DNA of 64,000 bases from Tillandsia leiboldiana. Lineage: Eukaryota; Streptophyta; Magnoliopsida; Poales; Bromeliaceae. Positions 41,222 through 53,403 of this stretch are shown here, piece after piece. The translations under genes were made by a program, and so were the position numbers. The notes beneath the pieces are model-generated. The model was not told where the DNA came from and did not search any database. It was given only the letters and a program-made list of their open reading frames with translations. Where the stretch lies: assembly GCA_029204045.2 (NCBI GenBank), contig CM055063.1, positions 28,899,721 through 28,963,720 of the forward strand, written 5' to 3'. Position 1 is the stretch's first letter; each line of letters starts with the position of its first letter.

Positions 41222-42680
41222 AAAATCATACCTGCGGCGTCACGATCTGCTGCCGGGGTGCCCTCCACCAGGGTTGCGTAAACCCGTCCACTGGGTGCTG
41301 AAGGTCGTCGTCCCGTCTGTCCCGATGTCGTGACCCACTCTGTCTAACGGTGTACCGGAGAGGCTTCCGCTTCCTGAATAGGCAAGGGGGGTGCTGTCGC
41401 GATAGGTCGCACTGACAGAATGGCTCGGGGGCAAGCTGCGTGAAAATGTCCCAACTCTCCACATAGGAAACACCGTCCCTGCCTCTGGTCACACTGCGAC
41501 GGTGGATGGGGTCCGCCACAGATAACACACCGCTCCTGTCGCTGATGCCGATACTGTTGCTGACGGGGGTACTGCTGCTGAGACTGCTGTCGCTGTTGCT
41601 GCTGCTGATACTGCGGCTGCTGCGGGGGCCCACCTGATCTCTGGCGACTCTGAAACCCACGATCCTCAGGGTGAGATCGTGGAGGTCTCGGAGGTCCCTG
41701 CCGACTCGTCTGTCCCTCGTCATCCTGTGCTGGGCGCTTCGCCCGGAATCACTGTGGGAGCTGGAGCCACCTCGTCCAACACCGCCACCCCACGGTCAAC
41801 ATAGAGTGCCTGCTCCATAGACGCATCCAAGGTCTGCAGTTTGCGCGAACGGACGAACTGATAAAGATCCCGGCGCAACCCACGCTCGAACATGTAGATC
41901 CGATGCGCCTCGTCCCTGGCCGCGTGCGGTACACAGGCCAACAACTGGTTGAAATCAGCAATGTACTCGTGCACGGGCCGATCTCCCTGTCGGAGATTCT
42001 TCAACTGCTCCTCCAACCTCTGCCGAACGCTCTCCGGGAAGAAAGCCCCAAGAAGTAGACTGCGGAACTCCGCCCAGGTAAGAAGCTGAGCCCCAGGCGG
42101 ACCAGTAGGTCGAACACGCCGCCACCAAGCCTGGGCGTTGCATTCCAAGAAGTTCATCGCCAACAGTACCTGAAACCTCTCCTCAATAAACACTCTCAAA
42201 ATGTCGCTCCATCGCCGTGATCCACGACTCAGCCTCCCACGGCTCTGAACTCTGCCCCGAAAAATGAGGTGGGTCAAACTGACGAAACCTCAACAACAAA
42301 TCAACCACCTCACGCTGCTCTGCAGGGGTCAACTGTCCTGTCGTCCCGGACGGCTGTCCACTGGTAACCGGTGCAATAGGGGCTGCCTGCGCTACTGGTA
42401 CAACTGGGGGTGCCACGGCTGGCGAAGGAGGTGCGGGGAAACTCTCAGGGGGTGCTACAACAGGCTGCGCTCTCTGCTCCAACATGCGCATCATCCGGTC
42501 CATGGTCTCCTCCTGGCGCCGGGAAGTCTCCTCCTGACGTCGGAGAGCCTCTAACAAATGGGCCATCTAAGCCCGAAGCTCCTGTACCTCATTCTGCTGA
42601 CCCTGTGCTGACTCCTCCTGCTCAGGCTCATCGGAGGAGGAAGGCTGAGAACGCGTCCGCATCCTACGTCGGGGAGGCAT
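41222..42680 (-). pseudogene. Element C gag with start of protease
   Basis: Start at ATG 42680 on the minus strand (MPPRR). A stop (TAG, 42569-42567) replaces the Gln codon found at the same place in B (LRAQLAQL). Two RQEE(T) heptads follow (42539-42498), then capsid (FDPPHFSGQSSEPWEAESWI, later AWWRRV and FFPESVRQRLEEQL), with a frameshift near 42185-42270, a linker, and zinc knuckles at about 41530-41420 ending CFLCGELGHF-like as in B. A Gln/CAG-type stretch at about 41570-41620 precedes the knuckles. The protease start (SGRVYA) is near 41285. RT and integrase are absent, as in B. Confidence 0.9.
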
Positions 42681-42960
42681 CGTGCTCACCTACAGCAACA
42701 TTCAAACATCAGGACAGAACCAAAACAACACTCGACCAAATCTAGCGAAAGTCAAAGACATGTCCCCCATCCTGTAGCACTATGTTGTCTGCAGCCAACA
42801 TAGTCGCCACCGAGAGAAGACATGTCAATCACTCATCCCATCCCTTGGGTGAGTTAAGGACTCAATCAGGACTCTCGCTAAAATCACGGCTCTCACGTGA
42901 GTCATCCTAGGGTCCAACCACAAGCCTAGGGTTTCTAAGTCCACAATGACCTACATCCTA

Positions 42961-42973
42961 GGCTCTGATACCA
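42961..42973 (-). other. Primer binding site of element C
   Basis: The minus strand reads TGGTATCAGAGCC, eight bases from the LTR end at 42982. The leader 42681-42960 holds no gene. Confidence 0.92.
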
Positions 42974-42981
42974 CTCTAATC

Positions 42982-45900
42982 TGTCACGCCCCGGCGTCGA
43001 AACTGCAACCCGGGCGCCAACAGATCCGCCGCCCATACGGGAAGCCCCGTATAGGCGAAGCGACTAACCTGCAAAAGAAAGATACTACACTATACAGATA
43101 TCAGAGCTGAAAAGTAAACTACTAGAAATAAAATAAATACAACTCCACAGATGTACAACCCAAGTCCTCACAAATACACAAGTCTCTCAACTGAAAAAGA
43201 AAAAGTACAAGTCTGAACCTCACTACAAAGGTCTCACAAAATAAAACTCTCAAAAATAAAAAAAGGGGGTACATCTACTCTCTCTGGAAGACGACTGGTA
43301 GGAATCTATCTCGCGACTCCGTTACCTCGATCAGCAGGATCAGCAACTGGAGCAGTAGGAACTGGAGTAGAGGTCCCTGGGGAAAAATACACCACGGCGG
43401 GTGTGAGAACTACATTCCACAGTAGTTCTCAGTGGGTACCGCCAACGAGCCTGACGGTCTGCCCACTAAGTCTACTAGAGGCATAAAGTAACAAAAGCAA
43501 TACTAAAAGGAAAATAGCTGGAAAAAATTACTCTACAGCTACTATGCCTCAATCTAAATGCTCAAAAAGTGGAACAGATGGAAACATGATGCATCTACTA
43601 ACTCTCAAATATAATCACCCAATCTACACTGACTGCCACATGGGGTCCAGTCAAACCTGCGCCCACCTACTGCCGCACATCCACAAGCGGACGGGTCTAT
43701 CGTAGGGCGTCCGTGACTGCCAAAACTGGCCCAGCCGGAGGGACTATGTCGAAAGTCGCGATAGCAAGTAACAGGCCCAACTCCGGAGTGGCACTCGAGG
43801 GGCGCGACCCCACCGAGGAAAGTATCCGCGCATCTCTGTCGAGCTCAATATGGCTCATGCAGGCTATAGTCCAAATCACGATCAACAAAATCGACAATAC
43901 CCGTATCACCTCTCTAACTCACTAACAAGGAACACTTGAATAGCTAGGACCGCTGTCAACCCAACGGCTCCCAGAAAGAATATCAGCTCAACATGCAACT
44001 CACTAGCCGGGTATACTCCACAACCGGCAACAATGAAGGGTCCGAGAACCCCGAAAGACTAGAACCTACAACCCAAATCAAACAAGAACAGGCTCTAGGC
44101 CTAGCCCCTCGTTGTTCTCGACCCAGAGAAAAGGCAGCCCTTAGAACCCAGACCACTCGAATCATCTCGAGTGGGTAAGTTTATAGGAAAAAGGTGACAT
44201 TTATTACAGAAAGCCATTTTTCACTCAAACCCACGCGGGGTGAGGACTAAAATCGTTTCCTTTTTGAAAGCCATCTTGATTTGAGAGAAATCCATGTTTA
44301 ATGATTTTTAGTTCTTTTCTAAGAAAACAGTTTGAAAACTAGTTTTATATCCAAACCTCGAAGAGCTAATTCCTTCGTCCAATCAAACAAGAACAGACTT
44401 CGGCGACCCTACGATGCTTGGAAGAAAACATTAGTTGACTAAAATCATGTGTGTGTCCAAAAAGGGTTATAGGTTCAAGGTGCTGCTATCACTGGTATAC
44501 TACTGCCACTAACACAGTGGCGACAAATGAAATAAAGAACAAAACATCACGGGATTACCGTTCACCCAAACGGCTCCCGCCACAGATAAAAGACTAGCTA
44601 CAACTACCAGACTCCACTCTCCTCCCAAGCACGAGTGTAACATGCATCCCACACTAAGAAAAATCTCGACCACTCGGTCCACTACCCGGGCGAGGATGAC
44701 CCTATGTCTAGGAATAGAGTATAATGTGTGGAGGTCTAAAGCATAAATAAACCTAGCCCAAGTGAGAGGTTTCTACTAGTCTGGTTACACATGTAACATA
44801 TGACGAGGCTGCTAGGTCAAGTTCCAAGATAGCAATAATTTAACAGATTGTAGGATGCAGAAGAATCACATGATCATCAAATAACACTAGGAATATCAAC
44901 TCTCACATTCAAGCATGCTACATAGTACATTCACAACTATGCATGATCCTACGTCAATAGAATTAGTGTACGGTCCATACATCTTGAAGACGAGGCAACC
45001 CACCTGATGTGCTAAACTGTCCAAAGTCCAACAGCTGAAAATACACAGGAACAAATATCTCCAATTTCCTCCAGTTCCAACGGGTTCAGAAATACCCGCA
45101 AACCCTCCTGGGTACAACAATAAGGTCCAAAGTTACACTTTATTCCGAAAAAATATCCAAGTACATACAATCTGCGGTAACAGTCCCAAAGATGTGAATT
45201 TTACACCAGTAGAAAGGACTCCAAAAAATCCGACAAAAATACTACTACAATCCTCGCGTCGAGCCCTTCGAAACGAGTACCTGTACGTCCCAATCCGAGC
45301 CCCATAGGCCACGTTACAAATTCCACAACACGGTGAGCGCGAAACCCCACAACATAACAACTATAACACCATGCACAGAAAAGGGGAAAAACATATACCT
45401 TCGGGCAAGCCTCAGAAAAATCCCAGAAAAATACGGCGATGATCCTTGCGATGCGTAGATGCAAAAAGAGTACAGGCACGCCTCAATCCGATGCTCGAAC
45501 GCGAAGATATAGCCGAAATACCGAGACGCTGTCCAAAACTCCACCACATAATATGGGTCATAATAAGGCTAAGAAAACTACAATAAATCCTCGAAATAAG
45601 GGGGATCTCAAAACACAATAATCGAAGCCCTACCTGTCGTGAAGCTAACGGCGCAAGAATCGTCAAAAACGATGGTCGGAGTAGGCCGGGGGAGCTCGCG
45701 CACCGAAACGCGACGGAAGGAATCACCGGCAAAGGAACGTCGCGATGCGCCAAAGAAATGGAAACCTCAAAAAGCGTGCCACATAAAATCCCAGAAATCC
45801 TCAGGTGGATGCTGCACAGAGGGAGGAGCAACTTTGCTGAAGGGTCCGAGGTGAGAGGAGGCTCGGAAACGCGGAAAAGAGGAAGAAGAAGGCGGCTCGG

Positions 45901-46919
45901 GCCTTTAAATAGGCCACACAAAAACAAATCCATTAATACCCGTTGTGTCCCCGGATTCGGGCGCTCGGACAGGTTTCGGGCGCCCGAATCCGGCGGCACA
46001 ACGTACCGCAGGGGAGCGCCTGAATCTCCCTTGGGCTAACACGTGTCCCGCACAGCAAACAGCTGTGCGGGGCGCGTCGGAAGTGGCCACGTGGCCCACC
46101 TAGGGACGGACGCGTGTCCCGCACAGCAAACGGCTGTGCGGGGGCGTGCGGTGCCGCCACGTGGCACCTCCCCGGTCAAACGGGTAGGTGGCGCCCGCGA
46201 ATGGCGGTGCGCCACGCGTCCACCCGCGCACGGGTCGCACGTGCAAGCAGGCGCCGCCTGACCGCCTGCCACGCACGCTCCCCGAGGCGCTCGCCCGCGC
46301 CCCCGTGCGCCGCGCCTCGTGAGCCCGCCAATCACGCGCCGACACGTCTCCCCTGCACCCGATCCACGCACCCACCTTAGGGTTCCGTGGACCGCACTGC
46401 GTGCACCGACCAACCGGGGACTGCCACGTGTCCCCGCCCTGGTCCATGCACCGCCTCGCCCGCTCTCTAGGTCGCGCACCAAGAGCCCGCCAATCAGGCG
46501 ACGCCACGTGTCCCTGCGCCGGGTCTATGCACCCAGCCGCGACACTCTGTGGATCGAGCGCTGCAAACCGGCCAATGACAGGCCGCCACGTGGCATGCCG
46601 GCGGTCCACGGCCCCTCCCATGCACCGAAAAACCCTGAAAACTTTCGGGACTCCATTTTTCGGCTTCCGGACTCAGAATCAAACAAGCAAATAGCCGTTT
46701 TCAAGCGTTTTTCCGCGCTGAATCCAAATCCAACCTCTGTTTGGCCCAAAACCTTTTCAAAAATTTGGAAAATGTAGCCGAAGGCCAAACCAGCTAAAGA
46801 TACCTCACAGGGTCCATCTGTGGCATCCCTTTGATGCACTATGGGCCAGACACACCAACACCAGGTGTTCTACATAGTGGATTCACCGGAAAGGTTGCAT
46901 GGGAACCTGGACCACTACA
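42982..46919 (-). repeat. 5' LTR of element C (3938 bp)
   Basis: On the minus strand it starts TGTAGTGGTCCAGGTTCCC at 46919 and ends GGGGCGTGACA at 42982. U3 (about 46030-46620) is GC-rich with many CACGTG boxes and ATTGG motifs; GGGCGCCC palindromes lie near 45960-45990, the TATA-like TATTTAAA at 45911-45904, the conserved hairpin at 43404-43431. Its first 300 bp follow A's LTR and its last kilobases follow B's. Confidence 0.93.
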
Positions 46920-46924
46920 CAAGC
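46920..46924. repeat. Right target-site duplication of element C (CAAGC)
   Basis: Pairs with CAGGC at 37486-37490. Confidence 0.75.
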
Positions 46925-47344
46925 GCGCCGCGTGGCCCGCGCCCGCCTCTCCTGCTCCGCCGCGTGGAATCTCGAGCGGCCGCTGCGCCAGGTGCACGCG
47001 CAAACTCCATGGACCGGCGGTCTGAAAAAGGCCCAATAAGCTCCGAAAATGCTACTTTTTACTGTTTTCGCGCGGTAAGTCCAATTCCGACGTCCAAAAA
47101 CCCAAAAATTGCATCCAAATAGTTGTTTCACTCATTTTTCTGCGCTGAATCCAAATACGACATCCGTTTTGCGCGAAACCACTTCTATTTCTGACGAACC
47201 TCCCGAAAGGGTAGAAATTGATCTATTCTCACGCCGAGTCCATTTCTAGGGCCCAGTTCACGCGCAACCAACACTATCAACCGAAATAAGCCTCCACACG
47301 CCATCGATCACATCATAACATCCACGAAGGTCCGGGTCATCACA
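46925..47344 (-). repeat. Solo LTR I, right part
   Basis: Rest of U3, ending (LTR start on the minus strand) with TGTGATGACCCGG at 47344. GATGC (47345-47349) matches AATGC at 33486-33490 as target duplication. Confidence 0.8.
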
Positions 47345-48235
47345 GATGCCGACTCCCCGGGCATAGGCCCATTAAGGCGAGGTACTTTCGAAAAGTTTAA
47401 AAAGGAAAAGAAAAGGTATTATAAATGTACCTTCGGATTTGGGACTGATAATTTGGGAGGTTTGAGCCGATGCCGACTCCCCGGGCATGGGCCCCTTTAG
47501 GTGAGATACTTCTGAAAGGTTAAAGATAAAATGTATTGTAAATGGCACCTTCGCATGTGAGATTCGTTATTAGGAGTATGACTCAGCGAGCGAATTGGGT
47601 CCATAGAAGAACTCCCTAGGCGATAAGAGGTTGAATGGAAAGCAGGTTATAGGTCCCTTTTAGTAGTTGCGTCTTTCGTTCCTGCTATTGGTGTTGGAGT
47701 AGGACTATTCCAATGGGATAGCTAGTTGTTGGGCTAATCTTCATCTTTTCTTTTTTATGAAAGAACAAACAAAACAATAGAAAGAGGGAAAACTTTTGAA
47801 TGAGATACTTTCGAAGGATAAAAAGTAAAAGGAAAATAAAAGTGACCAACGGTGGTCGGGTTAGGTGTGACCCTTATAGCGGCATAGTGGCCAGGTAGTG
47901 GCATAGCAGCCTAGTGTAGCATGGCATAGTAGCATATTGATTTTGAGCATGACTAGTAGTGTAGTGATTTTATATCAGCATGCTAGCTTAGTATTTACAG
48001 TTTTTCATATATATTATCTTGCTACTATTGCTTCCATTGAACAATGAGGTGTAGAACATTGTTTCTCAGTAGATGAACCCACTAGGAACTATTCGTAGTT
48101 CTCACACCCCGTTGGTTTTCACATTTTATAGATCCAAGTACCGCCAGCAAGGCACACGACAGGGGGCAAGAACCCAAATGCTTAGAGACCTAGAGGGTCT
48201 AGCGGTATTATTACCCGTTTTTGGCATTTCGAGTG
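47345..48235 (+). repeat. Old degenerate repeat, probably a diverged LTR, with two 124-bp tandem units
   Basis: Two tandem units start GATGCCGACTCCCCGGGCAT at 47345 and 47469. The end of a further unit (TTTGAGCC) is at 33478-33485, on the other side of solo LTR I. Further right, 48070-48110 contains ACCCACTAGGAACTATTCG, then GTAGTTCTCACACCCCGT, a decayed version of the hairpin region of the gypsy LTRs in plus orientation. The rest (47600-48060) shows nothing else recognisable and no coding potential. Confidence 0.55.
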
Positions 48236-49560
48236 TGTTAAGAAATTTGTTTTGCCGTATTTCGTGAAAGTGTTTAAGTCTTGAAGATTGAAGATGAAGA
48301 TGGTTGGATCATATACCTCAATCTCAAGAAAGAAGAATTCAAAAGGATCAGGTACGTTTAACTAAATAAGATCAGGTACGTTTAACTAAATAAGTTATGT
48401 GATCCGAATACTTCTTATAATGTAGAAACACTTGGATGGATTTTTAATTGTTTAAAAATCAAGAAACTGGACTGTTATTTGTTCAGGATCCGGATCAGGG
48501 TTCTACAGTCCGGACCCCGAACGTAGGTTGGTTCATGCGCAAATCCAGTCCGGAACACCCCTGTTTTGTTTCGGACCCCGAACGTGGATTTTGCTGAAAT
48601 CGCATGAACAGTCCGGACCGTAGGTATTTCGTTCCGGACCCCAAACCTTGTTTTTTTAGGAATTCTCTGAAAAACGATGACAGTCCGGATTGAGCCTAAT
48701 CCAGTCCGGACCGTCGTGCGGGTAAAAATCTGTTACAGTCAGTTTTTGATTCTTATCCACTTCCAATGGTTTCTAACCTATAAGTAAACCCTAATTCTAT
48801 CTTTTAGGGTAATCCACAATAAGTTTTATACTCCGGGAAATGACGAAAAAATATTAACGGAGAAAAACTTATAAATCCACATATAGAGAAGAAAGGAAAT
48901 AACTAGATTTAATTCTATGTTTCTTCATCTATATTGATTAATTTGATTCTAGGTTTTCATACTCAGATTTTGAGTAGAATCAAATTAATGAATACTTAGA
49001 TGGTATTTCCGATCTATCTTTGATCTAAGTATTCGGCGGATCATCACCACCAACAAAACAATGATTTTCCCCAAAATCGGCGCGTGGATTCGCGTGGCCT
49101 TGTGGATTCAAGGTGCTACCGCTCTCGTAGATTCGGAGCGAGGTACGTTCGTGTGATCGAGACGTACTACTTGGTGGAGACCGTGGATTCGGTCAGACGT
49201 CGTGGACTCGACGTTGGACGCCGTGGATTCGGCGTTGGACGCAAATCGTGGATTCGAGGCGCGTTGCGAAGCGAGCGGAGAAGATCAACCCGGAGCGTAT
49301 GGAAAAAGGTTGAGTCGTGTGTGAGTACGTTGTATCACCTTTGTACGTGTTTAATCTTAGTTGATTTCACCGTGTTATCGGTCCCGTGGTTTTTTACTCC
49401 TGTGATGGAGTTTTCCACGTAAAAATCTTGCGTGTTATTTTTAATTTCCGCATTGGGTTTTATTACGCAAAGATTTTTGAGTGTTTATTGTTTACACCTA
49501 TTCACCCCCCTCTAGGTATTTTTTTCCCCTATTTAGATCCATATTAGATATAACCCAACA
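48236..49560 (+). repeat. 5' LTR of copia 2 (1325 bp)
   Basis: TGTTAAG...ATAACCCAACA, same family as copia 1 on the opposite strand but clearly diverged. It contains a perfect 24-bp tandem duplication (48347-48370, 48371-48394), CCGGAC subrepeats (48485-48720) and a TATA-like TATAAGTA at 48779-48786. Plus-strand frames at 49084-49422 are inside R/U5 and rich in GTGGATTCG repeats; not a gene. Confidence 0.9.
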
Positions 49561-49617
49561 AGTGGTATCGGAGCGGGAATAGGGTTGTAAACAATGGTTG
49601 AAGGTGGAAACATCAAC
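49561..49617 (+). pseudogene. Copia 2 primer site and first codons of gag, cut by element H
   Basis: TGGTATCGGAGC (49563-49574) is the primer site with one change from initiator tRNA-Met. ATG at 49594 starts MVEGGNIN, matching MVECGNIN of copia 1. After eight codons the frame meets the end of LTR H at 49618. The rest of copia 2 should lie to the right of H, beyond this window. Confidence 0.9.
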
Positions 49618-52600
49618 TGTCACGCCCCAGGGTCGGAACTGCGACCCGGGCTCGCCAACAGATCCGCCACCTATGCCAACCTGCATAGGCGAAGCGTCCT
49701 ACCTGCAAGAAAAGTACTACAGCTAAACATAATATCAGAGCTATAAGTAAAAACCTGCTGTATAACTAAAATCAATCACTGTACAACTGGAAATAATACA
49801 ATAGGTCTGTCTCCCAAAATGATAGCGATACTATATCCTCATATACAAAGCTCAAAACTCAACAGTGAGATATCTCCAATAAATATAAGTGTGTACAATC
49901 TCTCGATACATAATATATCCTCACTACATCAGTCTCTCAAAACTGGAAAAATAAACAACTAGTCTGCAGTAGATCTCCTCTGAATAGGGTACCGCTACTC
50001 TCCAACGACGGTTAGGGATCTAGCTCGTGACTCTCTCGCCTCGATCAACAACCGCAGAATCAGCAACACCTGCTAAGACTCTGCAAAACAGAGGAGAGGA
50101 AAGAAAAAGAGGGGAAAACCCCCAGAGGGTGTGAGAACTACACCAAAAAGGGAGTTCTCAGTGGGTACCACCGCCAGACTCGACGGTCTGCCCACTAAGT
50201 CCTCAAAATATAAACAAACTAACCAAATCTATAAAGACTGAAAAAGGAGGAAGCTGGAAACTCTCAACAGCTATCAAGCCTCCAAGTCTGCTATGCCTGC
50301 CATGCCTGCCTATGCCACACAATGACCCAGGGACCACCATACCCCCAAACGGTTCCCAACAACACTAGTACTGGTCTAACACAGCTACCAGACTCCACTC
50401 GGTCCCCCCCTGACACGAGTGCAACTATAAAGCAACTGTATGCAATAAACCCCAATCTAATGCCACCAGTAGAACTGGTATGCCTGCTGTGCCTGCCGCA
50501 TCGGGTATGCCAGCCTACGCATAACACCGATGCAAAGGAGTCTCAAGGACTCAAGTATCTGCTAACCAATCGGTACTCACTGACCGATGCTCACTGTCTG
50601 GCACTCACTGGCCAACAGGTCTGGCACTCACTGGCCAATATGTCAACTGCCTACTCCGGAGTGGCCTCGAGGGGAGCGACCCACACGAGTAAAGTATCAC
50701 TGTCATCAGTATCATAAATCAGCAGGACTGGATCACGACTCTGATCAAAGTGGGAAAGCCCAATCACTAAGAAAGCCTCGGTCCTCAATCAGGTACAAAA
50801 AAATGCTCAAATAGTGGGAAACTCTGTCCACTAGAGAAATCAGATACCCAATCTGGTGCATAAATAAATGTCCGGTCAACCGCCCAATATCCGCGGTTGC
50901 CGCAAAGCCCCACAACTAATCCAACCTGTCCCAGACACCAAGTCTCGACTACACTACCCAGAACCCCTGCTCGAACCTGAGCCACACAGACCACTTGACT
51001 AACAAAGAAGAAGAAAAGAATAACATGGTTTCTCCTAAGTCAAGTTCCAAAAGTAGTGCAGCAGTAAAGTATGGCCTAACTACATGTCCATGCAAGCATG
51101 CTTTGTCCTCAGAAACAATAAAAGTGGGTGAAATATATATTAGTGAAGCATGCTACAATATTCCTACTATGGTATACCACTCTCACCCAAGTAGGTCATC
51201 CCTTGCTTACCTCTCGCTCATATCTGTTATACAACAGTATACCTGTTATCAATCACAGAGGGGTGATATCCTCACCTGTACACTTACATGCACCAAGATA
51301 TATAAAAGTTCTATACAGTTACCAAGTTAAGCTTACCCACCTGAAGTGCTCAATCCAAGGCAAACCTGGGGTCGGCGAAGAGCGCAGACGCTCATAGTCC
51401 AATTTCTGCCGAAACAGCATCCTCGGTACTTGTCGCAAAAGCCTCGGCTCCCAACAGCAGAAAACATTCAGAATTCACTATCTCCTATGTTCTCCAGTTC
51501 CAACAGGTTCAGAAACAGTCGTGAACCTTCCTGGGTACAACAATAAGGTCCAAGATTACATTTTTATTCAAAAATATCCAAGTACACACAGTCTGAAAAA
51601 TCAGTCCCAAAGATGTAATTATTTCACCTGCAGCGAGAACTCAGAAAAATCCAACATAAATATTGGTCCGTTCCTCGTGTCGATACCTTCGAAACGAGTA
51701 TCTGCACATCCAATTCCGAGTAGCGTAGACCAAGTTACAAATTCCACAACACAGGGTGCGCAAAACCACACAACAACATAACTGTAAAACTCTGTACAGT
51801 AAAGGGGAAGAAGCACCCTTTCGGACAAGCCTCACAAAAATCCAATAAAAATACGGGGACAATCATCGCGTCGAGTAGATGAAAAGAGTCCAAAGGTTCG
51901 ACTCCATCCGATGCCCGGTTGCGGAGATAAAAATCTGGCAAGGTGTCGCTGTCCAGAATTCCTCACAGAAAATGGGGTCCCAAAGATGATGAAATTCACC
52001 AGATTCTAAGCAAGATTTAGCCTTCCTATTAAATATGAAAAATGTAGGTCTCTGAGTCCTGGTGAATTCCCCGCAAAAACCAGCTTAAAATTCAACTTCT
52101 TCAGTCCTAGGGAGCAAAAACACTGAACATTGCTCATAACCACAACCAGAATCTCAGCTATACACAACAATCCCAAAGATGGCTTAAATTACCTAATTTA
52201 GAGTCCAAATTTGAAGTTCCACAAAATGCAAAAATTGTATCTCTGTAAGTCCTGGAAATTTCCCAACAAAAATCAATTTAAAATTCCATTTGTGCATCCC
52301 AGGGGAGTAAAAACACTAACCTGTGGTCGAAATCTCAAACTGAAAACAAGTGTCTCAAAGATTGCTATAATTACCTGGTTTAGAGCTCCAATTAGGTCTC
52401 CTCTTCAATACAAACGTTGTAGATCTTGAAGTTGTGGAGAGAATCCCGCAAGAATCATCCCATAATTCCACTTCTACACTTCTGGAGGTCTCCCGGAAGA
52501 AAATGCGACGAAGTGGTCAACTCTAATAGTGAACTCCAAGTTCCATTCATGGAGTTCTTGGTGAAGAAGATGATGGAAAACCCCTTAATTTCCTTCACAA

Positions 52601-53369
52601 CAGAGTGGAGATAGGCTGGGGATGTAAAAGGGTTAATTGCTGTCCAAAGGTGCAATTTATAACATCAAATTCCCCTTAAGATGCACCAAAGTTCCATTAC
52701 AACACACACATAAATCCTCCACCCTCACACCAAATCCCTTGCACCAGATCCAGTGCAAAGCGGGTCGGACCAAAGGGTCCGACCGACGGGCTTCCCCGCC
52801 ACGCAGCACGGCCCGGCCCACGTGCGGGCGCGGGCGCGCGCCACGCGTGCGCGTGCATGCGCGGCGCACGGCTGCGCGGTGCACCGCGCGTGCACCGGCC
52901 GCCCGCGTCGCCTCCTGCACCGGGTGTACGCCCACCCCGTGCACCGCGCTGCACCATCCGGTCCATGGGCCGTGAGCCAGCCGCCGTGAGCCCGGTCCAC
53001 CATTCCAGCAACACCAAAAACACCGTTTTAAGCCCAAAAAGTCCAGAAATAGCCTATTTTGCACAGTTTTTCGCCCTGAGTCCGTTTCCGATGTCCGTTT
53101 TGCCAAATTCTAATTCTAAAAATTGCCGAAGGCATCCGGAAAGATATTCTTTTGTCCAAACTTTACGCTGAACCCAATTTTAACATCCATTGCGCGCAAA
53201 ACCACTTCTAAGCATCCGTCGGGGTCATCGGACTATTCTCGTGATCTATTTAACGCTCTGAGTCCAACACTAGTGTCCAATTGGTGTACAAACACCACCG
53301 ACGCACCACAAAGCCTCTAACAGCTACTGGTCAACCAGTAGTCTCGACGTGGAAATCCAGGTCCTCACA
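49618..53369 (-). repeat. 3' LTR of gypsy element H (3752 bp)
   Basis: On the minus strand TGTGAGGACC at 53369 to GGGGCGTGACA at 49618. GC-rich U3 at about 52745-52985, in which CACGTG is rarer than in A or B. Hairpin (one mismatch) at 50132-50160. Nearly identical to the 5' LTR (56545-59386). Open frames at 52637-53106 on both strands lie in this GC-rich U3 and are not genes. Confidence 0.92.
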
Positions 53370-53403
53370 TCCTCCCCCACTAAAGAAAGTTTCGTCCTCG
53401 AAA
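53370..53403 (-). other. Polypurine tract and mini-hairpin of element H
   Basis: The minus strand reads AGTGGGGGAGGA (53381-53370) next to the LTR, preceded by TTTCGAGGACGAAA (53403-53390), the same arrangement as in A and B. Confidence 0.88.

Larger units (their letters stand above)
37491..46919 (-). mobile_element. Element C: gag-only LTR retrotransposon related to B, nested in LTR I
   Basis: Minus strand: 5' LTR 46919-42982, primer site, gag, zinc knuckles, protease start, non-coding tail, then a 3' LTR lacking its first 0.9 kb. Internal plan and tail match element B. LTR ends resemble both A (start TGTAGTGGTCCAGG, compare TGTGGTGGCCCGG) and B (end GACGCCGGGGCGTGACA). About 9.4 kb. Confidence 0.92.

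Noticed and set aside
49084..49422. Arg-rich 112-codon plus-strand frame as a gene
   Set aside because: It lies in R/U5 of the copia 2 LTR, is made of repeated GTGGATTCG-type words, and the homologous LTR of copia 1 does not keep the frame.
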